Assembly (NCBI GenBank): GCA_020692565.1
Contig: JAIMKJ010000037.1
Location: 1 to 45,875, forward strand
Direction: 5' to 3'
DNA length: 45,875 nt
DNA from: Thermomonas sp.
Lineage (GTDB): Bacteria > Pseudomonadota > Gammaproteobacteria > Xanthomonadales > Xanthomonadaceae
Shown here: in pieces, positions 37,581 to 45,875 of the stretch
Layout: each line of letters opens with the position of its first letter
Position numbering within the stretch: position 1 is the stretch's first letter
Position numbers and translations under genes: made by a program
Notes under the pieces: generated by a model
What the model saw: the letters and a program-made list of their open reading frames with translations, nothing else
Told to the model about the DNA's origin: nothing
Databases searched by the model: none

Positions 37581-39428
37581 ATGTCCCCCGCCAATACCGC
37601 CCCTTCGCCGGCCGCGCTCGCCCAGTCGCCACTGACCGCCGAGCCCTACGCCCAGATCGCACGACTGGTCGACGGCATGGACAGCGCCGGCCTGTGGTGG
37701 CTCTCGGGCTACACCGCCGGCCTCGCACGGGCGCAGGCCGGCACTGCCACGCCTGTCGCCGCCGAGCATGCGACCGTCGAACCTGCCGACCGCAGCCGTC
37801 TGACCGTGGTCTACGGCAGCCAGACCGGCAACGCCAAGCGCATCGCCGAAGCGCTGGCCGCGAAATTCGAAGCGGAAGGCCTGCCCGTCCGCCTGCTCCG
37901 CGCCGACGCCTATCCGACTCGGGAGCTCAAGGATGAGCGTTTTCTCGCGATCGTGATCAGCACCCAGGGCGACGGCGACCCGCCGGACGACGCCCGCGCG
38001 CTGGTCGAATTCATCGAAGGCAAGCGCGCCCCGCAGCTGCCGCAGCTGCGTTTCGCCGTGCTCGGCCTCGGCGATTCCAGCTACCCGCAGTTCTGCGTGA
38101 TCGGCCAGCGCCTCGATGCGCGCCTGGAAGCCCTGGGCGCGCAGCGCTGGGTGGCCCGCGCCGACGCGGATCTCGATATCGACACCATCGCCGCACCGTG
38201 GTCCACCCAGGTACTGACCGAAGCCAAGGACGCCCTGAAGCCGCGCCCGCAGCTCGCCAGTGTCACGCCGCTGCGTCCGCACATCGCCGCACCGGTGGCC
38301 TGGACCCGCGAGCGCCCGTTCGCCGCCGAGCTGCTGGCGAACCTGCCGATCACCGGCCGCGGCTCGGACCGCGATGTCCGTCATCTCGAAGTTTCGCTCG
38401 AAGGCTCGGGCCTCGACTACGAACCCGGCGATGCCCTGGGTGTGTGGGTCGAGAATCCGCCGGCGCTGGTGCAGGCCATCGCAGACGCGCTCGATCTCGA
38501 CGCCGATGCGCCGGTCGCGCTCGGCGGCGACACCCTGCCGCTGCGCGAGTGGCTGGGCCGCAAGCGCGAGATCACCCGCCTCAGCCGTCCGTTCATCGCC
38601 ACCCACGCCGCGCACGCCGGCAGCGATACGCTCAACCGCCTGCTCGCGCCCGATCAGCGCGATGGCCTGACCGCGCTGATGGCGCAGTCGCAGATCGTCG
38701 ATCTGCTGCTCGAACACCCGGGCGCGTGGACCGCCGAGGCGCTGGTCGAAGCCCTGCGTCCGCTGCAGCCACGGCTGTATTCCATCGCTTCCAGCCGCAA
38801 GGCGGTCGGCGACGAAGCGCATCTCACCGTCGCGCATATCGAATACCGACACGGCGAAGCGCTGCGCTGGGGCGCGGCCTCGCATCACCTCGCCACCCGC
38901 GAGGAAGGCGCGTCGCTGCCGGTCTACATCGAACGCAACGAACGCTTCCGCCTGCCCGCCGATGCCACCCGCGACGTGATCATGATCGGCCCGGGCACCG
39001 GCGTCGCGCCGTTCCGCGGCTTCGTGCAGGAACGCAGCGTCACGCGTTCGATGACAACGGGCGCGTCCGGCCGCAACTGGCTGCTGTTCGGCAACCCGCA
39101 TGCGCGCAGCGATTTCCTCTATCAGATCGAATGGCAGGACGCGCTCAAGCGCGGCGAACTGCACCGCCTCGACCTCGCGTTCTCGCGCGACCAGGCGCAC
39201 AAGATCTACGTGCAGCACAAGCTGCGCGAACACGGCCGCACCCTGTTCGACTGGCTGGAAGGCGGCGCGCACCTGTACGTGTGCGGCGACGCCACGCGCA
39301 TGGCCAAGGACGTGCACGCCGCACTGCTCGACGCGATCGCCACCCACGGCGGCAAGTCGGCTGAAGACGCCAACGATTACCTCAATACCCTGCAATCGCA
39401 GGGCCGTTATTCGCGGGACGTGTACTGA
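37581..39428 (+). CDS. cysJ: NADPH-sulfite reductase flavoprotein (alpha) subunit
   Basis: CysJ passes electrons from NADPH through FAD and FMN to CysI. The 615-residue protein has a flavodoxin domain (about 65-215: [41 protein letters not shown]), an FAD domain ([18 protein letters not shown]), and the NADPH domain ([39 protein letters not shown]) ending in RYSRDVY. The ATG at 37581 is preferred because the predicted transcription start is near 37546; an ATG at 37542 would add 13 residues. cysI begins one base after the stop. Confidence 0.95.
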   Translation: MSPANTAPSPAALAQSPLTAEPYAQIARLVDGMDSAGLWWLSGYTAGLARAQAGTATPVAAEHATVEPADRSRLTVVYGSQTGNAKRIAEALAAKFEAEGLPVRLLRADAYPTRELKDERFLAIVISTQGDGDPPDDARALVEFIEGKRAPQLPQLRFAVLGLGDSSYPQFCVIGQRLDARLEALGAQRWVARADADLDIDTIAAPWSTQVLTEAKDALKPRPQLASVTPLRPHIAAPVAWTRERPFAAELLANLPITGRGSDRDVRHLEVSLEGSGLDYEPGDALGVWVENPPALVQAIADALDLDADAPVALGGDTLPLREWLGRKREITRLSRPFIATHAAHAGSDTLNRLLAPDQRDGLTALMAQSQIVDLLLEHPGAWTAEALVEALRPLQPRLYSIASSRKAVGDEAHLTVAHIEYRHGEALRWGAASHHLATREEGASLPVYIERNERFRLPADATRDVIMIGPGTGVAPFRGFVQERSVTRSMTTGASGRNWLLFGNPHARSDFLYQIEWQDALKRGELHRLDLAFSRDQAHKIYVQHKLREHGRTLFDWLEGGAHLYVCGDATRMAKDVHAALLDAIATHGGKSAEDANDYLNTLQSQGRYSRDVY

Positions 39429-39429
39429 G

Positions 39430-41175
39430 ATGAGCACCCACTCGGTCGAAGACATCAAACAGCAGAGCGGCCGTCTGCGCGGCACGCTGGTCGAATCGCT
39501 GTCGAACCGGATCACCGGCGCGCTGGCCGACGACGACCAGACCCTGATCAAGTATCACGGCAGCTACCAGCAGGACGACCGCGACGTGCGCGACGAGCGC
39601 CGCCGGCAGAAGCTCGAGCCCGACTTCTCGTTCATGATCCGCACCCGCACGCCGGGCGGCGTGGTCACCCCGGCGCAGTGGCTGAAGCTGGACGCCATCG
39701 CGACCACCTTCGCCGAACGCGGCCTGCGCATCACCACCCGCCAGGCCTTCCAGTTCCACGGCGTGATCAAAGGCGAACTCAAGCCGACGATGCAGGCGAT
39801 CAACGCCGCGCTGATCGACACCCTCGCCGCCTGCGGCGACGTCAACCGCAATATCGCGGTCGCCTCCAATCCGTATCTCTCGCAGGTGCACACCGCAGTA
39901 CAGGCGCAGGCTGAAGCGCTGTCGAAGCATCTGCTTCCGAACAGCCGCGCCTACTACGAAATCTGGCTGGACGAGGAAAAAGTCGCGGGCAGCGGCGAAG
40001 AAGAGGAGCCCATTTACGGCGCCACCTATCTGCCGCGCAAATTCAAGATCGCGTTCGCGGTGCCGCCGAGCAACGATGTCGACGTGTTCGCGCAGGATCT
40101 GGGTTTCATCGCGGTCATAGGCAATAACGGCAGCGGCGACGACGGTGCGCTGCTCGGCTACAACGTCAGCGTCGGCGGCGGCATGGGCGCGACCCACGGC
40201 GACGCCGAAACCTATCCGCGCATCGCCGATGTGATCGGCTTCATCGCGCCGGACCAGGTGATTCCGGTCGCCGAAGCCGTGGTCACCACCCAGCGCGACT
40301 GGGGCAACCGCGCGGTGCGCAAGCGCGCACGGCTGAAGTACACCATCGACGATCACGGCCTGGAGGCATTCAAACTCGAAGTCGCGCGTCGCGCCGGCAT
40401 CACGTTCGAGCCGGCGCATGCCTTCGCGTTCGCGCACAACGCCGACGAATTCGGCTGGCATCAGGGCGACGACGGCCGCTGGCATCTGACCCTGCGCATC
40501 CTCTCCGGCCGCATCTGGGACCGGGCTTCCGAAGACGGTGACCGCGTGCGCCACCTCACCGGCCTGCGCGAAATCGCCAGACTGTTGGATGCCGCTGGCG
40601 GTCCGTCGGAATTCCGCCTGACCGCCAACCAGAACATGCTGATCGCGAATCTCGACGATGCCCAGCGTGCGCTGATCGACCAATTGGTCGGCGAATACGC
40701 GCTGGACACGCATCGCGAAGCCTCGCCGCTGCGCAAAGCCGCGCTGGCCTGCGTCGCCTTGCCGACCTGCGGCCTGGCGATGGCCGAAGCCGAACGCTAC
40801 CTGCCCGCGTTCGTCGACCGCCTCGAAAAGGTGATGGCCAAGAACGGTCTCGACGGCAACGACCTGCACCTGCGCATCAGCGGCTGCCCGAACGGCTGCT
40901 CGCGGCCGTATCTGGGCGAAATCGCCCTGGTCGGCAAGGCCCCCGGCCGCTACAACCTGATGCTGGGCGCCGACCACCGCGGCCAGCGCCTGAACACGCT
41001 GTACCGCGAAAACATCGATGAAACCGCCATTCTCGACACCCTCGACCCGCTGTTCCGACAGTACGCGGCCGAGCGCACCGACGCCGAGCGTTTCGGCGAT
41101 TTCCTGATCAGGAGCGGCCTCGTGCGCGAACACATCGCGCCCGGCAAAGCACTGCCACTGGAGTTGATCGCATGA
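39430..41175 (+). CDS. cysI: Sulfite reductase hemoprotein (beta) subunit
   Basis: CysI reduces sulfite to sulfide with six electrons at a sirohaem coupled to a [4Fe-4S] cluster. The 581-residue protein has the four cluster cysteines C441 and C447 (CVALPTC) and C486 and C490 ([14 protein letters not shown]), and the anion-binding arginines in RTRTPGGVV and [12 protein letters not shown]. The length is typical of the NADPH-dependent bacterial enzyme. It is one base downstream of cysJ and its stop overlaps cysH by four bases. Confidence 0.97.
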   Translation: MSTHSVEDIKQQSGRLRGTLVESLSNRITGALADDDQTLIKYHGSYQQDDRDVRDERRRQKLEPDFSFMIRTRTPGGVVTPAQWLKLDAIATTFAERGLRITTRQAFQFHGVIKGELKPTMQAINAALIDTLAACGDVNRNIAVASNPYLSQVHTAVQAQAEALSKHLLPNSRAYYEIWLDEEKVAGSGEEEEPIYGATYLPRKFKIAFAVPPSNDVDVFAQDLGFIAVIGNNGSGDDGALLGYNVSVGGGMGATHGDAETYPRIADVIGFIAPDQVIPVAEAVVTTQRDWGNRAVRKRARLKYTIDDHGLEAFKLEVARRAGITFEPAHAFAFAHNADEFGWHQGDDGRWHLTLRILSGRIWDRASEDGDRVRHLTGLREIARLLDAAGGPSEFRLTANQNMLIANLDDAQRALIDQLVGEYALDTHREASPLRKAALACVALPTCGLAMAEAERYLPAFVDRLEKVMAKNGLDGNDLHLRISGCPNGCSRPYLGEIALVGKAPGRYNLMLGADHRGQRLNTLYRENIDETAILDTLDPLFRQYAAERTDAERFGDFLIRSGLVREHIAPGKALPLELIA

Positions 41176-41915
41176 GCCTTCCCGACCCGATCACCGCGGC
41201 GGAATCGCCGCAGGCCCTCGCCGAACTGAACCGCTGGCTGGCGAAGCGCAGCGCGCCGGAACGCGTGCAATGGGCGGTCGAACACCTCGCCGGCCATCAC
41301 GCGCTGTCGTCGAGCTTCGGCGCGCAGGCCGCGGTCGCGCTGCACATGACTACCCGGGCGAAGCCGGACATCCCGGTGATCCTGATCGATACCGGCTATC
41401 TGTTCCCGGAGACCTATCGCTTCGTCGACGAACTCAGTACGCGGCTGTCGCTGAACCTGCAGGTCTATCGCCCGCAGGTCGGCATCGCCTGGATGGAAGC
41501 GCGCCACGGCAAACTCTGGGAAAACGGCGTCGAGGGCATCCAGCGCTACAACCAGTTGCGCAAGGTCGAACCGATGCAACGCGCGCTGCGCGAGCTGGGC
41601 GTGCGCACCTGGATCGCCGGTCTGCGCCGCAGCCAGGCCAGCACCCGCACCGACATCGATTTCCTCGAACTGCGCGACGGCCGCTGGAAACTGCACCCCA
41701 TCGCCGACTGGACCGATCGCGATGTCTGGGCTTATCTCGAAGCCAACGACCTGCCCTACCACCCGCTGTGGCACGAAGGTTACGTGTCCATCGGCGACAT
41801 CCACACCACCCGTCGCCTCGAAGACGGCATGAATGCGGAAGACACCCGTTTCTTCGGCCTCAAGCGCGAATGCGGCCTGCACGATGACTGGACGGAGCTG
41901 GCGAAGAGCGCCTGA
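41172..41915 (+). CDS. cysH: Phosphoadenylyl-sulfate (PAPS) reductase
   Basis: CysH reduces PAPS to sulfite with thioredoxin. The 247-residue protein has the PP-loop region [39 protein letters not shown] and the C-terminal KRECGLH with the single active cysteine C234. The CC-x-R-K motif and second cysteine pair that bind the [4Fe-4S] cluster of APS reductases are missing, so PAPS is the substrate, in agreement with the CysC domain. The ATG overlaps the cysI stop. A REPIN follows 13 bases after the stop. Confidence 0.96.
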   Translation: MSLPDPITAAESPQALAELNRWLAKRSAPERVQWAVEHLAGHHALSSSFGAQAAVALHMTTRAKPDIPVILIDTGYLFPETYRFVDELSTRLSLNLQVYRPQVGIAWMEARHGKLWENGVEGIQRYNQLRKVEPMQRALRELGVRTWIAGLRRSQASTRTDIDFLELRDGRWKLHPIADWTDRDVWAYLEANDLPYHPLWHEGYVSIGDIHTTRRLEDGMNAEDTRFFGLKRECGLHDDWTELAKSA

Positions 41916-41928
41916 CGCCGACGATCCC

Positions 41929-42021
41929 GTAGGAGGGCCTTCAGGCCCGAGCTTTTTGGACGGCGATCGGTGTGAACGACGGTGATCGGTGCGTAGAGCT
42001 CGGGGCTGAAGCCCCTCCTAC
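41929..42021. repeat. REP pair (REPIN) copy D with internal 19-bp duplication
   Basis: The arms 41929-41951 and 41999-42021 have the outer GTAG tips; the inner hairpins are GGGCCT-TC-AGGCCC on the left and GGGGCT-TC-AGCCCC on the right, as in copy C. The spacer is longer than in the other copies and holds a near-perfect tandem repeat, GACGGCGATCGGTGTG at 41959 and GACGGTGATCGGTGCG at 41978. It lies 13 bases after the cysH stop. Confidence 0.9.
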
Positions 42022-42095
42022 GAAAACGCAGGCATCGAACCAGGGCATCGTCCAAACCGATCGATAAGACGTCCGATGTGCATGCAGTAATGGCC

Positions 42096-42128
42096 GCGGA
42101 TGCGCGCCGCGCGCATCCGCGCGACAAT
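42096..42128 (+). promoter_or_regulatory. Palindrome abutting a -10 box upstream of the SDR gene
   Basis: GCGGATGCGC (42096-42105) and GCGCATCCGC (42111-42120) are perfect inverse complements around a five-base loop. They are followed after two bases by GACAAT (42123-42128), a likely -10 box. The palindrome would cover the -35 to -10 spacer, where a repressor could act. There is no T-run, so it is not a terminator. Confidence 0.4.
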
Positions 42129-42170
42129 ACGCGGTCCGGCGGCCCGTCGCCGCCTCGAATCCGGACCGCA

Positions 42171-43793
42171 ATGCCTTCATCGCCCCACCCCGCGCAGGAC
42201 ACCGCAATCGACGCGCCGCGCGCCGCCGATGAGCGCGACGCCGACGCGCTCACCGCCGACGCCCGCGCCTGTATCGCCTTCCTCGACGCCGTGGCCGCCG
42301 ACCGCGACCTGCTCGACCGTCTGCCCGCCGAAGATCGCGGGCGGCTGCATCAGGCGGTTGCCAGCGTCTACCACCCCGACCCGGTACTGCGCCGGCAGAA
42401 GATGAAGGCCGCCGAGCGTGCGCGCAACGCCGCGCAGGTCGCGCGCGAGGAAGCGGTGCTGCACGAGACCGGCATCCGCGAACTGCGCCGCCGGCCGGTG
42501 TTCACTACGCCGAATTACTTCCCGCCGCAGGATTTCGTCGCCGACGACCGCGACACCGATGCGCCGGAACCGCGCGAATCGGTCGAACCGCAGCATTGCT
42601 ATGTCTGCAAGCAGAAATATTCGCGGATCCATCATTTCTACGATCAGTTGTGCCCCACCTGCGCCGAGTTCAATTTCGCCAAGCGCACCGAAACCGCCGA
42701 CCTGCGCGGCCGCGTGGCGCTGCTGACCGGCGGCCGGGTCAAGATCGGCTATCAGGCCGGGCTCAAGCTGCTGCGCGCGGGCGCGACGCTGATCGTGACC
42801 ACGCGCTTCCCGCGCGATTCGGCCGCACGCTACGCCGAGGAGCCGGATTTCGGCGACTGGGCCGACCGTCTGGAAATCTTCGGGCTGGATCTGCGCCACA
42901 CGCCGAGCGTCGAAGCCTTCTGCCGCGAACTGGTGGCGACCCGCGACCGCCTCGATTTCATCGTCAACAACGCCTGCCAGACCGTACGTCGCCCGCCGGA
43001 GTTCTACGCGCACATGATGGAAGGCGAAACCGCCGCCGCGCACGAAGTCCCCGAGCACCTGCGCAAGCTGCTGGGCGGCTACGAAGGCCTGCGCCGCTAC
43101 GCGATGCTGCCCGAAGGCGCGGACGGCGGCACGCAGCTGAGCGTCGGCAGCGACCGCGACGCAATGGCCGGTATCACCCGCGCCGCCGAGCTCTCGCAGA
43201 TTCCTCTGCTGGCGGAGGAAATGGTCGGGCAGCAGCACCTGTTCCCGCAGGGCCGTCTCGATCAGGACCTGCAGCAGATCGATCTGCGCACGCGCAATTC
43301 ATGGCGGTTGCTGATGGCCGAAGTGCCGTCGGTGGAACTGCTGGAAGTGCAGCTGGTCAACGCGATCGCGCCGTTCATCATCAACGCGCGCCTCAAGCCG
43401 CTGATGATGCGCACCCGCGACGGCGAAGCGCCGACGCGCGACAAGCACATCGTCAACGTCTCCGCGGTCGAAGGCCAGTTCTACCGCAAGTTCAAGACCA
43501 CCCGCCATCCGCACACCAACATGGCGAAGGCGGCGCTGAACATGATGACCCGCACCGCCGCCACCGATTACCACGGCGACGGCATCCACATGAACGCCGT
43601 CGACACCGGCTGGGTCACCGACGAGGATCCGGCCGATCTCGCGGCGCGCAAGGTCATCGAGGAACGCTTTCATCCGCCGCTGGACATCGTCGACGGCGCC
43701 GCGCGCATCGTCGACCCGATCATCGACGGCATCAACACCGGCCGCCACGTCTGGGGCCAGTTCCTCAAGGATTACAAGCCGACCGATTGGTGA
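42171..43793 (+). CDS. Large SDR-fold oxidoreductase with N-terminal C4 zinc-finger domain
   Basis: The 540-residue protein has an acidic/helical N-terminus, a four-cysteine zinc-binding segment with C143-x2-C146 and C161-x2-C164 (HCYVCKQ, LCPTCAEF), and an SDR Rossmann domain from about 180 (LLTGGRVKIGYQAGL, a TGx5G variant). The domain has NNACQT for the usual NNAG, and a roughly 120-residue insertion (about 285-400). At the active site the pattern is HPHTNMAKAAL: the lysine is there, but the residue four before it is Thr, not Tyr. I recall similar zinc-finger SDR proteins in plants and slime moulds. The substrate is unknown. The ATG at 42171 is 43 bases after the candidate -10 box. Confidence 0.82.
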   Translation: MPSSPHPAQDTAIDAPRAADERDADALTADARACIAFLDAVAADRDLLDRLPAEDRGRLHQAVASVYHPDPVLRRQKMKAAERARNAAQVAREEAVLHETGIRELRRRPVFTTPNYFPPQDFVADDRDTDAPEPRESVEPQHCYVCKQKYSRIHHFYDQLCPTCAEFNFAKRTETADLRGRVALLTGGRVKIGYQAGLKLLRAGATLIVTTRFPRDSAARYAEEPDFGDWADRLEIFGLDLRHTPSVEAFCRELVATRDRLDFIVNNACQTVRRPPEFYAHMMEGETAAAHEVPEHLRKLLGGYEGLRRYAMLPEGADGGTQLSVGSDRDAMAGITRAAELSQIPLLAEEMVGQQHLFPQGRLDQDLQQIDLRTRNSWRLLMAEVPSVELLEVQLVNAIAPFIINARLKPLMMRTRDGEAPTRDKHIVNVSAVEGQFYRKFKTTRHPHTNMAKAALNMMTRTAATDYHGDGIHMNAVDTGWVTDEDPADLAARKVIEERFHPPLDIVDGAARIVDPIIDGINTGRHVWGQFLKDYKPTDW

Positions 43794-43817
43794 TCGGCCG
43801 ATCGGTTGGACCTGGAC

Positions 43818-44234
43818 TCAGCCGCCCGCGTTCCCGGGCGGGTGTTCGGCGAACCACTCCACGATCCCCGGCATGTGCTGCTCGAAGCCGCCGGGGATCG
43901 ACAGATTCAGCACCCCGGCGCGCGCGTCGCTGCGATTCTCGAAATCGTGGGTCGCGCCGCCCGGGACGAGCACGAACGACCCGCGCGCGGCGTCGATCCA
44001 CGCATCGTTGACCAGAAAACTCATCGTGCCTTCGATGACGTAGAACACGTCGTCCTCGGGATGCGCGTGCGCGCCCGGACCTTGGGTGTTCGGCTCCAGC
44101 CACCATTCGGAAATCGAATAACGCGAAGCGGTTTCAGCGCCATCGGCCTTGAACACCGCGCCGATGCGGCCCATGGGGTATGCGCGTCCTTCGCCGGGGG
44201 CGAGAACGACGGCGTTGCGGGGCGATTCGATCAT
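43818..44234 (-). CDS. Cupin-domain protein
   Basis: The 138-residue protein is a single cupin barrel: motif 1 is GAHAHPEDDVFYVIEGTMSF (the H-x-H-x3-E-like metal ligands with the following G-x5-G spacing) and motif 2 is GSFVLVPGGATHDFEN. It should bind one metal ion; members range from dioxygenases to isomerases and storage proteins, so no reaction is given. The ATG at 44234 is used; a TTG at 44243 with AGGGA in front would add three residues. It converges with the SDR gene, 24 bases apart. Confidence 0.82.
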   Translation of the reverse strand: MIESPRNAVVLAPGEGRAYPMGRIGAVFKADGAETASRYSISEWWLEPNTQGPGAHAHPEDDVFYVIEGTMSFLVNDAWIDAARGSFVLVPGGATHDFENRSDARAGVLNLSIPGGFEQHMPGIVEWFAEHPPGNAGG

Positions 44235-44355
44235 TTCGTTCAACGAGAATCCCTATTCGGAGCAGGCTGCGTTGCTCACCCGACGCTGCCTGAGTTGGAA
44301 TACACAAGGTCCGGACCATGCCGTGTCGCGAAGAGGCACCGGCTCGAAGAAATCA

Positions 44356-44604
44356 TCACTCGGCTACCGAGATACGCGATAAATGAATAGCTACGCAGGC
44401 CAACGCCAGCCAGAACAGCACGCGCGCGGTCGTTCGATCAGAGGATGTACTGCGCGAACTGTAACCGGCTTGCGCCCATCCAACAGCAATACTCGAAAGC
44501 AATGCCAACCAGCCCACAATGCTCGGGATTCCCAGCGCGTCGAAGAACAAGATGGCAACGGCACTCAGGATCAGGGCCAGTCTCGTCATCGACCATGTAT
44601 TCAT
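44356..44604 (-). CDS. Small membrane protein of unknown function in a lower-GC patch
   Basis: The 82-residue product has hydrophobic segments (LALILSAVAILFF, IPSIVGWLALLSSIAVGW, ARVLFWLALACVAIHL) separated by a Ser/Thr/Arg-rich loop. I do not recognise it. The ATG at 44604 lies five bases after the stop of the ubiquinone hydroxylase gene, so it could be co-transcribed with it. The stretch 44235-44604 is visibly less GC-rich than its neighbours and uses codons that are rare elsewhere in the window, which may mean recent arrival or relaxed selection. The 121 bases between it and the cupin gene show no clear feature. Confidence 0.5.
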   Translation of the reverse strand: MNTWSMTRLALILSAVAILFFDALGIPSIVGWLALLSSIAVGWAQAGYSSRSTSSDRTTARVLFWLALACVAIHLSRISVAE

Positions 44605-44609
44605 CGATT

Positions 44610-45845
44610 TCACACCCCCGCCGCATGCCGCCAAAGCGCGCGATTCAGCGGCGCGATCTTCCCGGCGAGTCCCAGCGCATGCCCGCGCAGCAGCGTGGTC
44701 GCGACATCGTCGTTGGAAAACACCCGGTTGATCGCGCTGAAGGCATAGGCGGATGCAGTGGCGTCGCTGCGGCGGGCGCGGGCCCAGCGCGCGAGGCGGT
44801 GCGGGGCCGTCCAGTCGACGCGGCGCTGCTGCGCGGCGGCAACGCTATCCCGCAGCGCGGAGACATCACGCAGGCCGAGGTTGACGCCCTGCCCGGCCAG
44901 CGGATGCACGACGTGCGCGGCGTCGCCGATGGCGAGCACGCGGCCGGCGACGTAGGCGTCGGCGAGCTGGCGGCGCAACGGGAAGGCGATGCGCGGGCTG
45001 AGCGGACGCACGTCGCCGAGACGCGAGGCGAACGCGCGGGTGAGTTCTTCCGCGAAGGCCGCATCGTCGAGTTCGAGCACGCGCGCGGCTTCGGCATCGG
45101 GCAATGTCCACACGATGGAGGACACGTTCGGCGCATCGGCGGTCGCAGCGCAGGGCAGGAACGCCAGTGGACCGGTCGGCAGGAAACGCTGCCATGCGGT
45201 GTCTTCGTGCGGACGTTCGCTGGCGACGTAGGCGACCACGCCGCGCTGGCCGTAGTCTTCGGTGTTCATGCCGATGCCGGCGAGCTCGCGCAGCGTCGAA
45301 CGCCCGCCGTCGGCGGCGATGGCGATGCGCGCTTCGACGCGCAGGCCGTCGTCGAGTTCGAGCGTCGCGCTGCTGTTTGCAGCATCGCTGTCGCCCTGCT
45401 CCAGCGCGACCACCCGCGCGGGGCAGCGCATGGTCACGTTCGAGCGCCGCAGCGCGGCCCACAGGCGATCCTGCAGCAGCGCGTGTTCGACGATCCAACC
45501 CAACTGCTTCACCGCGAACGCATCGGCATCGAAGCGCAGTTCGTCGCCGCCGGCCGCGTCCCACACGCGCATGCGCCGGTAGGGATGCGCGCGCGCGTCG
45601 CGCACCGCGTCCCACACACCCAGCGATTCGAACAGCGCCGCGCTGTCGGGTGCGAAGGCGTAGACGCGCGGATCGGCCTCGTCCGACAACCATGCCGGCG
45701 GCTCGGCGTGTTCGATCAGGGTGACCTGCAAGCCCTGCTGCGCCAGCGCCAGCGCGCAGGCGGCACCGACCACACCGCCGCCGACGATGGCGGCATCGGC
45801 GAGCCGGCTGGAGGATGTTCGAATATCGTTCATTCGGCGCGTCAT
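44610..45845 (-). CDS. UbiH/UbiF/VisC/COQ6-family FAD-dependent hydroxylase
   Basis: The 411-residue flavoprotein monooxygenase has the FAD-binding AAIVGGGVVGAACALALA at the N-terminus, the middle DG motif (IAADGGRSTLRELAGI) and the second FAD motif LAIGDAAHVVHPLAGQGVNLGLRDV, with which the UbiH/COQ6 family is recognised. It should hydroxylate the ring of a ubiquinone precursor; which carbon cannot be decided here. GAGGTGG five bases before the ATG at 45845 sets the start. The ATG overlaps a TGA in another frame, probably the end of the preceding operon gene. Confidence 0.9.
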   Translation of the reverse strand: MTRRMNDIRTSSSRLADAAIVGGGVVGAACALALAQQGLQVTLIEHAEPPAWLSDEADPRVYAFAPDSAALFESLGVWDAVRDARAHPYRRMRVWDAAGGDELRFDADAFAVKQLGWIVEHALLQDRLWAALRRSNVTMRCPARVVALEQGDSDAANSSATLELDDGLRVEARIAIAADGGRSTLRELAGIGMNTEDYGQRGVVAYVASERPHEDTAWQRFLPTGPLAFLPCAATADAPNVSSIVWTLPDAEAARVLELDDAAFAEELTRAFASRLGDVRPLSPRIAFPLRRQLADAYVAGRVLAIGDAAHVVHPLAGQGVNLGLRDVSALRDSVAAAQQRRVDWTAPHRLARWARARRSDATASAYAFSAINRVFSNDDVATTLLRGHALGLAGKIAPLNRALWRHAAGV

Positions 45846-45875
45846 GTGGCCACCTCGCGACACAGTTGCGGCACA
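45842..45875 (-). CDS. Possible 3' end of the gene upstream of the UbiH-type hydroxylase (partial)
   Basis: On the minus strand the last bases of the window read VPQLCREVAT and a TGA stop in a frame other than that of the hydroxylase, and this stop overlaps the hydroxylase ATG (ATGA). The arrangement is typical of translational coupling. Ten residues are not enough to name the gene. Confidence 0.35.
   Translation of the reverse strand, partial: VPQLCREVAT

Overview
The window is GC-rich, densely coded chromosomal DNA from a gammaproteobacterium, most likely of the Xanthomonadales (Lysobacter/Luteimonas/Xanthomonas group). The evidence is the gene order bamA-lpxD-fabZ-lpxA-lpxB-rnhB-dnaE-accA, an Rrf2-led suf operon ending in a Rieske gene, a fused cysNC, a DUF5916 outer-membrane protein, and dispersed GTAG-type REP pairs. 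Lineage is inferred from gene content and order only. No tRNA, rRNA, CRISPR array, transposase, prophage or replication origin is seen.

Layout. 1-5698: the 3' end of bamA, lipid A genes (lpxD, fabZ, lpxA, lpxB) and rnhB, with overlapping or nearly abutting ends, making the outer-membrane biogenesis operon. 5925-6781: a small secreted protein with a strong terminator and a 2H phosphoesterase-like gene on the minus strand. 6942-12916: dnaE, accA and a PPK2 polyphosphate kinase with a long low-complexity N-terminus. 13017-15457: a GT51-like gene broken by an in-frame TGA, a histone-tailed HU-like protein with its own promoter and terminator, a Cdd1-like helix-hairpin-helix protein and a DUF1439 lipoprotein. 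15507-18711 (minus): a DUF5916 outer-membrane protein, a SET-domain methyltransferase and a small membrane protein. 18915-25828: the suf iron-sulfur operon (Rrf2 regulator, sufB, ACT protein, small membrane protein, sufC, sufD, sufS, GNAT, Rieske). 25924-29143 (minus): phosphotransferase, acyl-CoA dehydrogenase interrupted by an in-frame TAG, and histidine phosphatase. 29315-31294 (minus): an ODP-type di-iron MBL protein, HutD and a ComEA-like protein. 31564-33552: M20 peptidase and a GlsB/YeaQ-type protein. 33753-41915: a complete assimilatory sulfate reduction locus arranged as two divergent units (TSUP permease-cysD-cysNC to the left, cysJ-cysI-cysH to the right). 42171-45845: a large zinc-finger SDR protein, a cupin, a small membrane protein and a UbiH/COQ6-type hydroxylase.

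How the genes work together. The cysteine locus covers every step from sulfate uptake to sulfide; cysH is of the PAPS type, which agrees with the APS kinase domain fused to CysN. The suf operon uses cysteine sulfur for Fe-S assembly. Six inverted repeat elements sit just 3' of stop codons. Five are paired REP hairpins whose outer tips are GTAG (GCAG in one degraded arm), i.e. REPINs, and in two cases the element itself supplies the TAG stop codon of the neighbouring gene. The most unusual signals are these REPINs with compensatory stem changes, the two nonsense-interrupted genes, the SET methyltransferase near a histone-tailed HU protein, an FNR-like box before the oxygen-binding di-iron protein, and the zinc-finger SDR that lacks the usual catalytic tyrosine.
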